Below are positions 1-8,844 of a DNA stretch of 64,000 bases, piece by piece. Source of the DNA: Caballeronia glathei (lineage in GTDB: Bacteria; Pseudomonadota; Gammaproteobacteria; Burkholderiales; Burkholderiaceae); NCBI RefSeq assembly GCF_000698595.1, contig NZ_JFHC01000040.1:1-64000 (forward strand), written 5' to 3'. The notes below the pieces were generated by a model. The model had not been told where the DNA came from. It saw nothing but the letters and a program-made list of their open reading frames with translations, and made no database searches. Numbering within the stretch: position 1 is the first letter of the stretch; the number at the start of each line of letters is the position of its first letter. The position numbers were made by a program, and so were the translations under genes.

Positions 1-1
1 C

Positions 2-25
2 GACAAGTACAAGGACTATGTCTGA
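2..25 (+). CDS. C-terminal tail of an unidentified protein (cut by left edge)
   Basis: Seven sense codons (reading DKYKDYV) and a TGA stop are visible. They are followed within 10 bases by a strong hairpin, which is what one expects at the end of a transcribed gene. The fragment is too short to assign a family, and the frame is inferred mainly from the position of the terminator. Confidence 0.45.
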   Translation, partial: DKYKDYV

Positions 26-32
26 GCACGCT

Positions 33-88
33 GAAGCCTGACGCCCCGGCATCGCGGCCGATGCTGGCCGCAATGCCGGGGCGGCTTC
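33..88 (+). terminator. Terminator-like hairpin
   Basis: An 11-bp perfect inverted repeat (CGCCCCGGCAT at 42-52 against ATGCCGGGGCG at 73-83) is extended by outer GAAGCC/GGCTTC pairing. It sits directly after the stop at 25. No long U tract follows, so termination strength is uncertain. Confidence 0.6.
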
Positions 89-412
89 AGAACGAATTGT
101 TCCGCAATCCGCTCGACGAGGTGCCATCCGCCGGACGAGCCGGACCCGCGCAAGCGCGCCCGGCACGCCGCTTTTCCGAACATGCCGTTGCAGGGTCTGC
201 CCATGAACTTCGAATCCGGCTTGCCGCTACCCGCTGACAGCACGGAACCCTCCGCTACTCCGGAGCCGTCCGGCGAAACTGCGTCGCGTTCCGAAAACCG
301 GAACCCTTTCATCGACGAAAACGCCGGGCGAAACGCCCGTTGCGCGCCGGAAAACGCACGGCACAAGGGCTTTGAGTACAATGTTGCCGATCCATTTTCC
401 GGAACGGCAGAC
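89..412. other. Intergenic region upstream of the first IclR gene
   Basis: No convincing gene is present, although the IclR frame stays open back to position 182. A small hairpin (CGGGCG-AAA-CGCCCG, 325-339) and a -10-like TACAAT at 377-382 lie 30-90 bases before the chosen start. No good -35 partner is seen. Confidence 0.4.
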
Positions 413-1165
413 ATGAAAAAAGCGGATACCCCGACCCTGCGTGCGTTTGCGCTTCTCGAACACCTGGTCGCCGCGGACGGTCCCGTTTCGCTCGCGGACA
501 TCGCGCACGAAGTCGATGCGCCGAAGGCGTCGCTGCACCGCATGCTGGCGTCGCTCGAAGCCGGGGGCCTCGTGATCCGCGAGCCCGGACAGAAGAACGC
601 CTACGTGATCGGACCGCGGCTCGCGCAGCTCGGCCTCGGGGTGATGATGCATTCGGGGGCGCGGCGTCTGCGGCACGCGATCCTCGCGCGCCTCGTGTCC
701 GACCTCGGCGAAACCTGCAATCTCACGATGCTGCACGAAACGGAAGTGCTCTATCTCGACCGGATGGAAGCGCCGTGGCCCTTGCGGCTCGACCTCAAGC
801 CCGGCTCGCACGTGCCCGCGTATTGCAGCGCGAGCGGCAAGCTGCTGCTCGCCATGCTGCCGCCGGAGCAGCGCGCGGTGCTCGTGCGCGCGCTGGAACT
901 CAAGCGCTTCACGCCCAATACCATCACCGACCCCGAACTGCTCGAAGCGGAACTCGACCGCGCCGCGCACAAGGGCATCGCCATCGACAACGAGGAATTC
1001 GTCGTCGGCATCGTGTGCGTGGCGGCGCCCGTGATGGACGCGCAGAACCAGTGCGTCGCCGCGATCGCCGTGCATGCGCCCGTCTCGCGCGCGCCGCTTT
1101 CGCGCGCGCTCGAATTCGTTCCGCGCCTGCAGGAAGCGGCGCGGGAGCTTGCCTCGACGTTCTAG
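413..1165 (+). CDS. IclR-family transcriptional regulator
   Basis: A 250-residue protein with the standard IclR layout. A winged helix-turn-helix lies at about residues 8-60 (LADIAHEVDAPKASLHRMLASLE) and an IclR effector-binding domain at about 75-245, including the LARLVSDLGETCNLTML, YCSASGKLLLA and IDNEEFVVGI segments typical of the family. The frame is open upstream to an ATG at 182, but the extra 77 residues are low-complexity and unlike the family, so the ATG at 413 (MKKADTP) is preferred. The ligand and targets are unknown. It faces a second IclR gene that converges from the right, with only 50 bases between the stops. Confidence 0.88.
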   Translation: MKKADTPTLRAFALLEHLVAADGPVSLADIAHEVDAPKASLHRMLASLEAGGLVIREPGQKNAYVIGPRLAQLGLGVMMHSGARRLRHAILARLVSDLGETCNLTMLHETEVLYLDRMEAPWPLRLDLKPGSHVPAYCSASGKLLLAMLPPEQRAVLVRALELKRFTPNTITDPELLEAELDRAAHKGIAIDNEEFVVGIVCVAAPVMDAQNQCVAAIAVHAPVSRAPLSRALEFVPRLQEAARELASTF

Positions 1166-1215
1166 GGCGCGCACGTTCGACGCGATCGCGAAAGCAGCAA
1201 CGCGCGACGCGTCCG

Positions 1216-2019
1216 CTATCGCGCCGCCTCGGGATTGTGCAGCAGCGGCGCGAAACGCAGCGACGCCTCCTTCAGCTTCGGCACGGCCTTGAGCAGATCC
1301 TCGAGGCTCGAACGCGCCGTCGGCGCATGCACGGCGAGCGACGCGAGCACATGCTTGCCCTGCGCGTCGCGCACCGGCACGGCGACGGCCACCATCCCCC
1401 GCACGAACTCCTCGTTGTCGATGCCCACGCCGCGCGTGGCGAGCCGGTCCAGTTCCGCTTCGAGCAGGCTCACGTCTGTCAGCGTGCGATAGGTCATGCG
1501 CGTGAGCGGCAGGCGCTGCAGCACCGCGCTGCGCTCGGCGCGCGTCATCTGCGAAAGGAACAGCTTGCCGCTCGCCGTGCAGTGCAGCGGCACGCGCATG
1601 CCCGGCTGCATGTGCAGGCGCAGCGGCTCGGTCGTTTCGACGCGCTCGACGTAGAGCACCATGTCGCCGTCGAGCGCGGTGAGGTTGCAGGTTTCGCCGA
1701 GCGTCTCGACGAGCGCGCGCAACAGCGACCGGCACGCGCGCGTGAAGCTGCTGCTGCCGAGCGTCGAGAGCGCCAGTTGCGCGGCGCGCGGGCCGAGCGT
1801 GATGCCGCGGTCCGTGCCGCGCGAATCCGGCAGGTGCATCACGTAGCCCTGCGCTTCCAGCGATTCGACGAGGCGCATGAGCGTCGCCTTCGGAATGTGC
1901 AGCCGCGCCGACAATTGGGAGAGCGTGAACGGCTGCCCGGCGACGGCGAGCTGATCGAGGATCGCAAGCGCGCGCAGCACGCGGCTGTCGTCGTTCGAGT
2001 TCGGGGTCTTCTCCTTCAT
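1216..2019 (-). CDS. IclR-family transcriptional regulator, divergent from the GMC oxidoreductase
   Basis: A 267-residue IclR protein with an N-terminal winged helix-turn-helix (FTLSQLSARLHIPKATLMRL) and a C-terminal effector domain (ETCNLTALDGDMVLYVERV, HCTASGKLFLSQM, GIDNEEFVRGMVAV). ATG at 2019 is chosen because AGGAG lies 11 bases upstream; an in-frame ATG at 2040 would add seven residues and has no clear ribosome site. It is transcribed away from the oxidoreductase and MHS transporter genes, the usual arrangement for a local IclR regulator, so it probably controls that pair. The effector cannot be read from the sequence. Confidence 0.88.
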   Translation of the reverse strand: MKEKTPNSNDDSRVLRALAILDQLAVAGQPFTLSQLSARLHIPKATLMRLVESLEAQGYVMHLPDSRGTDRGITLGPRAAQLALSTLGSSSFTRACRSLLRALVETLGETCNLTALDGDMVLYVERVETTEPLRLHMQPGMRVPLHCTASGKLFLSQMTRAERSAVLQRLPLTRMTYRTLTDVSLLEAELDRLATRGVGIDNEEFVRGMVAVAVPVRDAQGKHVLASLAVHAPTARSSLEDLLKAVPKLKEASLRFAPLLHNPEAAR

Positions 2020-2452
2020 CGGATCTCGGTCTCCTGCCATGAATGCGCATTTCTTGCCGGTCGTGCGCAGCCGCATACGCTGGCAAACGATGTTTTAACC
2101 AGAACGAAATATATCAGTTTTTGCTTAATACAAGGGCTCCGCGGCAGGTTCGCCAAACCCTCGTCTGTCGGACCGGCGCAAGCGCGCCCTTCGCATCCGG
2201 CCCATCCCTCGATACGTCTTCGTCGCGCTCATCCCCGCCCATCAACCCGGTGCACGGCTCATTTCTGATCCGGATTCGCAAGTTTTCGTTTCACTTTCGG
2301 CTTCTGCTCCTCGTTCTTCTTGGTTTTTCGCGCCAATTGCAAGACATTGTTCTTCAACAAAACGAAACAACTCGTTCCAACGGGTTCGAAGATCCGGCGT
2401 TCACAGGCGTCATGCCGCAGGTGTCGCCGGACCATTTCAGGAGACGGGATTC
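2020..2452. promoter_or_regulatory. Divergent regulatory region with two related dyads
   Basis: This AT-richer intergenic region separates an IclR gene from a GMC oxidoreductase gene. Two imperfect dyads share the pattern GTTnT...AnAAC: GTTTTAACCAGAAC at 2092-2105 and GTTCTTCAACAAAAC at 2349-2363, one near each gene. IclR-family proteins often bind short dyads of this size, so these are operator candidates. No confident -35/-10 pair was identified. Confidence 0.4.
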
Positions 2453-4087
2453 ATGTCGTTCGAAGTTGACTACATCGTGGTCGGCGCGGGCTCCGCAGGC
2501 TGTGTGCTCGCCAACCGTCTGAGCGAGGACGCGGGCAACCGGGTGCTCCTGCTGGAGGCCGGCGGGCCGGACAGCAATCCGTGGCTTCACATCCCGGTCG
2601 GCTACTTCAAGACCATGCACAACCCCGAGTTCGACTGGTGCTATCGCACCGAACCGGACGAAGGCCTCGCGGGCCGGCAGTTGCAATGGCCGCGCGGCAA
2701 GGTGCTTGGCGGATCGAGTTCGCTCAACGGCCTGCTCTACGTGCGCGGACAGCGCGAGGATTACGACTACTGGGCCTCGCTTGGCAACAAGGGCTGGAGC
2801 TACCGCGACGTGCTGCCTTACTTCAGGAAGTCGGAGGATCAGGAGCGCGGCGCGAACGAATTCCACGGCGTGGGCGGACCGCTCAAGGTCTCGGACCTGC
2901 GGTTGCGCCGGCCGATCGCCGACCACTTCATCGCGGCCGCACAGGATATCGGCATCCCGTTCAACGAGGACTACAACGGCGCCACGCAGGAAGGCGTCGC
3001 GTATTTTCAGCAGACGGCCTACAAGGGTCTTCGATGGAGCACCGCCAAGGGTTTCCTGCGGCCCGCGAGGAGCCGCGCGAACCTGATCGTCGAGACGCGC
3101 GCGCAGACCACGCGTGTGCTCTTCGAAGGCGGCCAGGCGGTCGGCGTCGAATACATGCGTGGCGGCGAAGTGCATCGGGCGCGCGCTCGCGCCGAGGTGA
3201 TCCTCGCGGCGGGCGCGATCGGTTCGCCGCAGATCCTGCAGAACTCCGGCGTGGGTCCCGAGGACGTGCTGCGCCGCGCGGGCGTGAGGGTGCATCACGA
3301 TCTGCCGGGCGTCGGCCGCAACCTGAAGGATCATCTGCAGGTGCGGCTCGTGTTCAAGACCCGCGAGCGCACGCTCAACGACGAAGTGAACAGCCCGCTT
3401 CGCAAAGCCTGGATCGGCCTGCAGTACGCGCTCTCGCGCACTGGCCCGCTCACGCTCGCGGCGAGCCAGGTGGCGATCTTCACGCGCTCGGCGCCGGACG
3501 TGGAGCGCCCGGACATCCAGTTCCACATGCAGCCCCTGAGCGCCGACAAGCCGGGCGAAGGCGCGCATCCGTTCTCGGCGTTCACCGCTTCGGTGTGCCA
3601 GTTGCGGCCGTTCAGCAGCGGCAGCGTCGAGATCCGGTCGGCGCATCCGCTCCAGTACCCGGCCATCCAGCCCAACTATCTCTCCGATGAACGCGATCAC
3701 CCGGTCGTGATCGGCGGCATCAAGGTCGCGCGGCGCATCGCGCAAGCGCCTTCGCTCGCGCCGCACATCGTGTCGGAATTCGTGCCGGGCGCGCAGTTCC
3801 AGTCGGACAGCGAATTGCTTGACGCGGCGCGCCGCTACAGCCAGTCGATCTATCACCCGGCGTGCACCTGCAGGATGGGCCGCGACGCGCTGGCCGTGGT
3901 CGACGAGCGTCTGAAGGTTCACGGGCTCGCGCGGCTGCGCGTGGTGGATGCGTCGATCATGCCCGATCTCGTGTCGGGCAACACCAACGCGCCCGTGATC
4001 ATGATTGCCGAAAAGGCGGCGGACATGATCCTCGCCGACCAGAGAAGAAGCCGGGTTGTCGATGCGGTAATGGAGGAAGCAGTTTGA
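2453..4087 (+). CDS. GMC-family FAD-dependent oxidoreductase (choline dehydrogenase-like)
   Basis: A 544-residue flavoprotein of the glucose-methanol-choline family, which oxidises alcohols to aldehydes. The FAD-binding GAGSAG is at residues 11-16, followed by LLLEAGG about 18 residues on. The GMC segments GKVLGGSSSLNGL and GAIGSPQILQNSGVG are intact. The catalytic region has H468 in HPACTCRMG and N512 in SGNTNAP. Length and motifs match BetA-like enzymes, but no betaine genes accompany it, so choline is not implied. AGGAG lies just upstream of the ATG. The MHS transporter starts 44 bases downstream and is probably co-transcribed, suggesting uptake and oxidation of one alcohol-type substrate. 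Confidence 0.9.
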   Translation: MSFEVDYIVVGAGSAGCVLANRLSEDAGNRVLLLEAGGPDSNPWLHIPVGYFKTMHNPEFDWCYRTEPDEGLAGRQLQWPRGKVLGGSSSLNGLLYVRGQREDYDYWASLGNKGWSYRDVLPYFRKSEDQERGANEFHGVGGPLKVSDLRLRRPIADHFIAAAQDIGIPFNEDYNGATQEGVAYFQQTAYKGLRWSTAKGFLRPARSRANLIVETRAQTTRVLFEGGQAVGVEYMRGGEVHRARARAEVILAAGAIGSPQILQNSGVGPEDVLRRAGVRVHHDLPGVGRNLKDHLQVRLVFKTRERTLNDEVNSPLRKAWIGLQYALSRTGPLTLAASQVAIFTRSAPDVERPDIQFHMQPLSADKPGEGAHPFSAFTASVCQLRPFSSGSVEIRSAHPLQYPAIQPNYLSDERDHPVVIGGIKVARRIAQAPSLAPHIVSEFVPGAQFQSDSELLDAARRYSQSIYHPACTCRMGRDALAVVDERLKVHGLARLRVVDASIMPDLVSGNTNAPVIMIAEKAADMILADQRRSRVVDAVMEEAV

Positions 4088-4131
4088 CACCGACGTGGAA
4101 AACCACGCGGCATTTATAAAAGGAGACGCAC

Positions 4132-5454
4132 ATGGAAGAGACGAAAAGCAGCGATGCGAAGCAGATCAGGCGGGTGGTCACGGCGAGCCTGATCGGCGCC
4201 ACCATCGAATGGTATGACTTCTTTCTGTACGGCGTGGTTGCCGGGATTGTCTTCAACAAGCTGTATTTTCCGAGCGGCGACCCGCTCGTGTCGACGATGC
4301 TCGCCTACGGCACGTTCGCCGTCGGCTTTCTGAGCCGGCCGCTCGGCGGCGTGATCTTCGGCCACTTCGGCGACAAGCTCGGGCGCAAGAGCATGCTCGT
4401 CATGACGCTGATGATCATGGGCGTCGCCACCGTGCTGATCGGCCTCGTGCCGACCTACGCGCAGATCGGCCTGTGGGCGCCCGCGCTGCTGCTCCTGTTG
4501 CGCGTCGCGCAGGGCATCGGGCTCGGCGGGGAATGGGGCGGCGCCGTGCTGATGGCGTTCGAATATGCGCCGAAGGAAAAGCGCGGCTTCTACGCGAGCA
4601 TTCCGCAGATCGGCCTTGCGCTCGGACTGTGCATTGCGTCGGGCGTGGTGGCGGCGCTCTCGTCGCTGCTCACCAACGAGCAGTTCCTTTCCTGGGGCTG
4701 GCGGCTGGCGTTCCTGCTCTCGGTGGTGCTCGTCGCCATCGGCATGTACATCCGGCTCAACGTGATGGAAACGCCCGAGTTTTCGCGGGTCAAGCAAAAG
4801 GGCGAGCAGATCAAGCTGCCGATCCGCGAGGTGCTCGCCGAATACCCGGGCAACGTGCTTGCGGGCATGGGCGCACGCTTCATCGATGGCGTGTTCTTCA
4901 ACGTCTTCGGCGTGTTCTCGATCGTCTATCTGACGCAGACGCTCAAGGTGACGCGCACCGACGCCCTGCTCGGCGTGATGGCGGCGGCCGTCGTGATGAT
5001 GTTCGCCATTCCGCTGTTCGGCCGCCTCTCCGATCGCATCGGGCGCACGCGCACGTACTTCTGGGGATCGCTGCTGACGGGCCTGTCCGCGTTCGCGGGC
5101 TTCTGGCTCATGAAGCACGGCAGCGACAACATCCTGCTGGTATGGCTCGCGATCATCATTCCGTTCGGCGTGTTCTATGCGTCGGTGTACGGGCCGGAGG
5201 CCGCGCTCTTCGCAGAACTGTTCGACGCGAAGGTCCGCTATTCGGGCATCTCGTTCGTCTATCAGTTCTCCGGCATCTTCGCGAGCGGCATCACGCCGAT
5301 CATCGCCACCTTCCTGCTGAAAAAGGGCAACGGCGAGCCGTGGCTCATCTGCATCTACGTGCTCATGTCCGCGCTCGTCAGTGCGCTGTCGGCGGCGTGG
5401 ATCGGCAACCGCGGACGTCAGGCGGCCCGGCGCGTGGAGTGGGAAGCGCAGTAA
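4132..5454 (+). CDS. MFS transporter, metabolite:H+ symporter (MHS) family
   Basis: A 440-residue, 12-helix inner-membrane carrier. The N-terminal IGATIEWYDFFLYG and the loop GHFGDKLGRKSMLV identify the MHS branch that includes ShiA, KgtP and ProP, which import organic acids or zwitterions with protons. The start is supported by AAAAGGAG nine bases upstream. It follows the GMC oxidoreductase closely and is likely in the same operon. It is strikingly similar along its whole length to the transporter at 56533-57864. Substrate is unknown. Confidence 0.9.
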   Translation: MEETKSSDAKQIRRVVTASLIGATIEWYDFFLYGVVAGIVFNKLYFPSGDPLVSTMLAYGTFAVGFLSRPLGGVIFGHFGDKLGRKSMLVMTLMIMGVATVLIGLVPTYAQIGLWAPALLLLLRVAQGIGLGGEWGGAVLMAFEYAPKEKRGFYASIPQIGLALGLCIASGVVAALSSLLTNEQFLSWGWRLAFLLSVVLVAIGMYIRLNVMETPEFSRVKQKGEQIKLPIREVLAEYPGNVLAGMGARFIDGVFFNVFGVFSIVYLTQTLKVTRTDALLGVMAAAVVMMFAIPLFGRLSDRIGRTRTYFWGSLLTGLSAFAGFWLMKHGSDNILLVWLAIIIPFGVFYASVYGPEAALFAELFDAKVRYSGISFVYQFSGIFASGITPIIATFLLKKGNGEPWLICIYVLMSALVSALSAAWIGNRGRQAARRVEWEAQ

Positions 5455-6021
5455 GCCGGCACGGGGGCGGTGCGGCGCGCAGAACGTCGAGCAGGTGCCG
5501 GCGATGGCCGGGCGTTATCGTTGAGCGCCCGGCAGGCGGCAGACGCGCGATGCCGGTTTCGTTCCGCGTCCGGACGCGTCGATGCTTTGGCCATTTCGAG
5601 CGAGGAAAGCCCCGCACACCCGGACGCAGGTTCTCCCTGATCCTGACGGTGTTCCCGACACCGTTGGCCCCTTATGCCGCACCGCCGACACGGTGCGGCT
5701 TTTCCCCTCCTTCCAGCGCCTCCGCCCGCGAGGCCTTCCCCTCACGCGATCCGCCACTTAAACGCCGGAGGTGTGGGTCTCCGCACGGAGCCAATATCCG
5801 GCGAAGCCTTACATTGGTAACACCCGGGAGCCGGATCGATCCACGGGGCTGCATCGCTTGCCAGCACGTGGTCAACGGCGCGAAGCGGGCACCCCGATGA
5901 TCGTCCAGCTGTCCCGGCCGGCAGGCCGTAACACGCATTGCCGCGGGAGAGCCAGCAGTGACGCCGGCGGCGTTGCCTGTCTGGATGCCTTTCCACTCTA
6001 CAGAACACGGCAGCAGCGACT
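5455..6021. other. Intergenic gap before the polysaccharide locus
   Basis: No gene is supported here. The region holds a terminator hairpin (separate entry) about 220 bases after the MHS gene, a smaller stem (ACGGTG 5646-5651 with CACCGT 5659-5664) and a weak CRP-like dyad (TGTGGGTCTCCGCACG, 5772-5787). The promoter of the first glycosyltransferase must lie in the right half, but I see no clear -35/-10. Confidence 0.5.
5676..5703 (+). terminator. Rho-independent terminator
   Basis: A 9-bp perfect stem (GCCGCACCG and CGGTGCGGC) with a 6-base loop is followed by CTTTT. It is the best terminator candidate for the oxidoreductase-transporter transcript and marks the left border of the polysaccharide locus. 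Confidence 0.75.
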
Positions 6022-7155
6022 GTGAAGCTTCTCCATGTGATCATTGCGCTTAACTCCGACGGCGCGGAACTCATGCTCCAGCGCCTCATCGAGTCGCACA
6101 TCGAGCAGCCGCGCTATCGCCATATCGTCTGCTCGCTGACGACCGCCGGGCGCATCGGCGAACAGCTGTCCGCGCGCGGTGTCGACGTGCACATACTCGG
6201 CATGCGCTCGGCGCTCGACATTCCACGCGTCGTGTGGAAGCTCGTGCAGCTGATACGCGTGTCGCGTCCCGACATCATCCAGACGTGGATGTATCACGCC
6301 GATTTTCTCGGCGGACTGGCGGGGCGGCTCGCGTCGCACAAGCGGATCGTCTGGGGCGTGCGGACCACCGACGTGAAATCCGGCGGCTCCCGCGCCACCG
6401 TCGTGCTGCGCAAGATCTGCGCGTGGCTCTCCTACGTCGTGCCGCAGACGATCGTGTGCGCCGCGGAAGCCTCGCGCAAGGCGCACGTTTCGGTCGGCTA
6501 CGACGCAAGGCGCATGCTGGTCGTACCCAACGGTTTCGATGTCGCGCGTCTCGATGCCTCGCCGGCGCAGCGGGAAACGCTGCGGGACCAGAACCGTTTC
6601 CCCGCGGACGCGATCGTGATCGGCGTGCTCGGGCGCTTTCACCCGGTCAAGGATCATCACAATTTCGTGCGCGCGGCGGGCCTCGTCGCGGCGCGCTTTC
6701 CGAATGTCTATTTCATGATGGTCGGCCGCGGGCTCGACGCGGACAACCCGGAACTGGCTGGCTGGATTGCAAAGACAGGGCACACGTCGCGGTTCATGCT
6801 GCTGGGCGAGCGGCGTGACGTGCCGGCCTGTCTGTCGGCCATGGATGTCTTCTGCCTGTCCTCGCGCACCGAAGGGTTCCCGAACGTGGTGGGCGAGGCC
6901 ATGGCGATGAGCCTGCCGTGCGTGGTGACGGACGTAGGCGATGCCGCCATGCTCGTCGCCAATACGGGGGTGGTCGTCGCCAAGGAAGATGCCAATGCGC
7001 TCGCCGCCGGACTGTCGCGTCTCGTCGAGATGACGCCGGAGGCACGCAGGCATCTCGGGCAGATGGCGAAAGCCCGCATTCACGCGGAATTCACGATGGC
7101 ACGCGCTCGCGAGCGATTCGAAGATCTCTATCAGCGGCTCGTCGAGGAACGGTGA
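6022..7155 (+). CDS. GT4-family glycosyltransferase
   Basis: A 377-residue cytoplasmic GT-B fold enzyme expected to add one sugar to the lipid-linked repeat unit. The C-terminal half carries the GT4 signature SRTEGFPNVVGEAM (EX7E, about residue 284) and the donor-site segments GRFHPVKDHHNFVRAA and VVTDVGDAAMLV. The N-terminal acceptor half contains QTWMYHADFLGG. It starts at GTG (6022) with only a weak ribosome site. It is first in a rightward run with the methyltransferase and the YdcF-like gene. The glycosyltransferase at 27662-28837, at the far end of the locus, is a clear paralogue. Donor and linkage are unknown. Confidence 0.88.
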   Translation: MKLLHVIIALNSDGAELMLQRLIESHIEQPRYRHIVCSLTTAGRIGEQLSARGVDVHILGMRSALDIPRVVWKLVQLIRVSRPDIIQTWMYHADFLGGLAGRLASHKRIVWGVRTTDVKSGGSRATVVLRKICAWLSYVVPQTIVCAAEASRKAHVSVGYDARRMLVVPNGFDVARLDASPAQRETLRDQNRFPADAIVIGVLGRFHPVKDHHNFVRAAGLVAARFPNVYFMMVGRGLDADNPELAGWIAKTGHTSRFMLLGERRDVPACLSAMDVFCLSSRTEGFPNVVGEAMAMSLPCVVTDVGDAAMLVANTGVVVAKEDANALAAGLSRLVEMTPEARRHLGQMAKARIHAEFTMARARERFEDLYQRLVEER

Positions 7156-7258
7156 ACCGAACCCGCTTCCGGTATTCAGGTTTTGCAGATTGTCGAACTT
7201 TGGGCAGGCGTTGGGACATGGCTTGGACGTACACACACGGCATTGAACGGGGAGTCAC

Positions 7259-8026
7259 ATGAAAAATAAAGAAGACGGGTTCGGCTACAACGAACGGCTG
7301 TTCTCGGGAGGCATCCGGGGCCGCTTTCACCTGGCACGGTTCAACTGGATATCGAGCGAGCTCACGAAGCGCCGCTGTGCCGCCGGCACGGTGCTGGAGC
7401 TCGGGTGCTTCGACGGAAAGCTGATCGATCATCTTCCCGTCAAGCCGAAGCGCTATGTCGGCTTCGATGCGAACTGGGAAGGCGGCCTCGACCTCGCCGC
7501 CAAGAAATGGAACCGCCACGCGAATTTCGATTTCCGCGAAGCGCATGTGCCGGAAGACATGGCGCTGGAGCGGCGCGACAAGTTCGACATCGCGGTCTCG
7601 ATGGAGACGCTCGAGCACGTGCCGCCGCATCTCGTAGATGGCTATCTGCGCAAGATCGCGGATCATCTCGACGGTCATCTGTTCGTGACCGTGCCGAACG
7701 AAAAGGGCCTCGTGTTCATCACGAAGTGGACCCTCAAGCGGCTGCTCAGCAAGGATGCGCACGCGTATACGGCCGGGGAGCTGGTCAACGCGACGCTGGG
7801 ACGAATGGAGCGTGTCGAGCGCGACGAACACAAGGGGTTCGACTACGCGGCAATGGTGCAGGCCATCGACAAGCACTTCGACGTGATCTCCGTCTCCGGA
7901 CATCCGTTCGGCTTCCTGCCCCGCTGGCTCTGCTTCAGTATCGGCATCGTGGCGAAATCGCGGCCGCCGGCGGGCGCGCGCGCCCGGGCGCGGATGAAGG
8001 GCGTCGATTCCCGCGTCGAAGCCTGA
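7259..8026 (+). CDS. Class I SAM-dependent methyltransferase
   Basis: A 255-residue protein with methyltransferase motif I (VLELGCFDGKLIDHL, about residues 42-56), the acidic end of strand 2 (YVGFDANW) and motif IV-V region (FDIAVSMETLEHVPP). These are the hallmarks of Methyltransf_11/25-type small-molecule methyltransferases. GGGGAG seven bases before the ATG fixes the start. It lies between a glycosyltransferase and a YdcF-like gene, so O-methylation of a sugar or of the polysaccharide end is the likely job. The sequence does not reveal the acceptor. Confidence 0.82.
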   Translation: MKNKEDGFGYNERLFSGGIRGRFHLARFNWISSELTKRRCAAGTVLELGCFDGKLIDHLPVKPKRYVGFDANWEGGLDLAAKKWNRHANFDFREAHVPEDMALERRDKFDIAVSMETLEHVPPHLVDGYLRKIADHLDGHLFVTVPNEKGLVFITKWTLKRLLSKDAHAYTAGELVNATLGRMERVERDEHKGFDYAAMVQAIDKHFDVISVSGHPFGFLPRWLCFSIGIVAKSRPPAGARARARMKGVDSRVEA

Positions 8027-8078
8027 CCATGAACACGCTCCCCGGTGCATCAATGGCCTCGTCATTCCGGTAATCGAC

Positions 8079-8756
8079 TTGCGTACATTCCTGGCTTCAA
8101 GGCGCCTTTACTGGATCATTGCGGGGGGCATCGTCATCGGCGTGTGGCTGGCCGGTTCGGGTGTGTGGAATATCGGGCAGCGGGCCGGGCAGCCGGACCC
8201 GCTGCCCGCCATGGGCGCGCGTACCGCGATCGTCCTGCTGAGCGCGGGCACCGACCCCGCCGGTTCCGGCAGCGCACTGGTTCCCACGTCGAGCGCGATG
8301 TACCGCATCGAGAAGACCGTCGACGTCTACGACGCGTGCAAACACGGACAGCATTCCTGCACGGTGATCGTGAGCGGCGGCGATCCGGACCGCCAGGGCG
8401 CCGCGGACGCCGAGATCTACCGGCCGGTGCTGCTTTCGCGGGGCGTCGCTCCGCGCGATCTCGTGCTCGAAAGCTACAGCCGCAACACCTACGAAAACGC
8501 GAAATTCACGAGCCCGCTCCTGAAGGAAGGACAGTTCGACAGCGTGGTGCTCGTCACGTCCGCCTATCACATGCGGCGCGCCCAGCTCAATTTCGACCGC
8601 TTCGGCATTCACACCATCGCAGCGCCCGCCCACGCGGACTCGGCCCGGCCGTCGCTCGTGCCCCTGCGAAGGAATTTCGCCGTCGCGTTCCATGCGCTGC
8701 ACGAACTGGCCGGGATCGCGCAGTTCTGGGTATACCGGTGGATCGGGATTTTCTGA
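8079..8756 (+). CDS. YdcF/SanA-like (DUF218) membrane-anchored protein
   Basis: A 225-residue protein with one N-terminal membrane helix (about residues 9-28) and a periplasmic DUF218 domain: TAIVLLSAGT, VIVSGGDPDRQG, LVLESYSRNTYENA and VLVTSAYHMRRAQ. Relatives include SanA and ElyC, which affect envelope integrity and lipid-carrier-linked polysaccharide pools in enterobacteria. The likely start is TTG at 8079, since no in-frame ATG precedes the membrane segment. It is the last gene of the rightward trio opening the locus. A role in managing lipid-linked intermediates is an inference from relatives and context. Confidence 0.8.
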   Translation: MRTFLASRRLYWIIAGGIVIGVWLAGSGVWNIGQRAGQPDPLPAMGARTAIVLLSAGTDPAGSGSALVPTSSAMYRIEKTVDVYDACKHGQHSCTVIVSGGDPDRQGAADAEIYRPVLLSRGVAPRDLVLESYSRNTYENAKFTSPLLKEGQFDSVVLVTSAYHMRRAQLNFDRFGIHTIAAPAHADSARPSLVPLRRNFAVAFHALHELAGIAQFWVYRWIGIF

Positions 8757-8817
8757 TCGGGGAGAAGCCGCATGCGCGTTGCGCAAGTCGCGCGCGTTAC
8801 GGCGGCCGGGTTGCAGC

Positions 8818-8835
8818 GCCCCGGCGCCCCGGGGC
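8818..8835. terminator. Hairpin between convergent genes
   Basis: GCCCCGG-CGCC-CCGGGGC, a 7-bp stem with a 4-base loop, lies between the stops of the YdcF-like gene (+) and the SGNH-lectin gene (-). A shared bidirectional terminator is plausible, though no U tract is present. Confidence 0.45.
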
Positions 8836-8844
8836 ACCGCGCAA

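Noticed and set aside
2354..4090. A very long open frame antisense to the GMC oxidoreductase (and similar long antisense frames over most genes)
   Set aside because: In GC-rich DNA antisense frames stay open because of codon bias. The translation is arginine- and histidine-rich with no family motifs, while the sense frame has complete GMC motifs.
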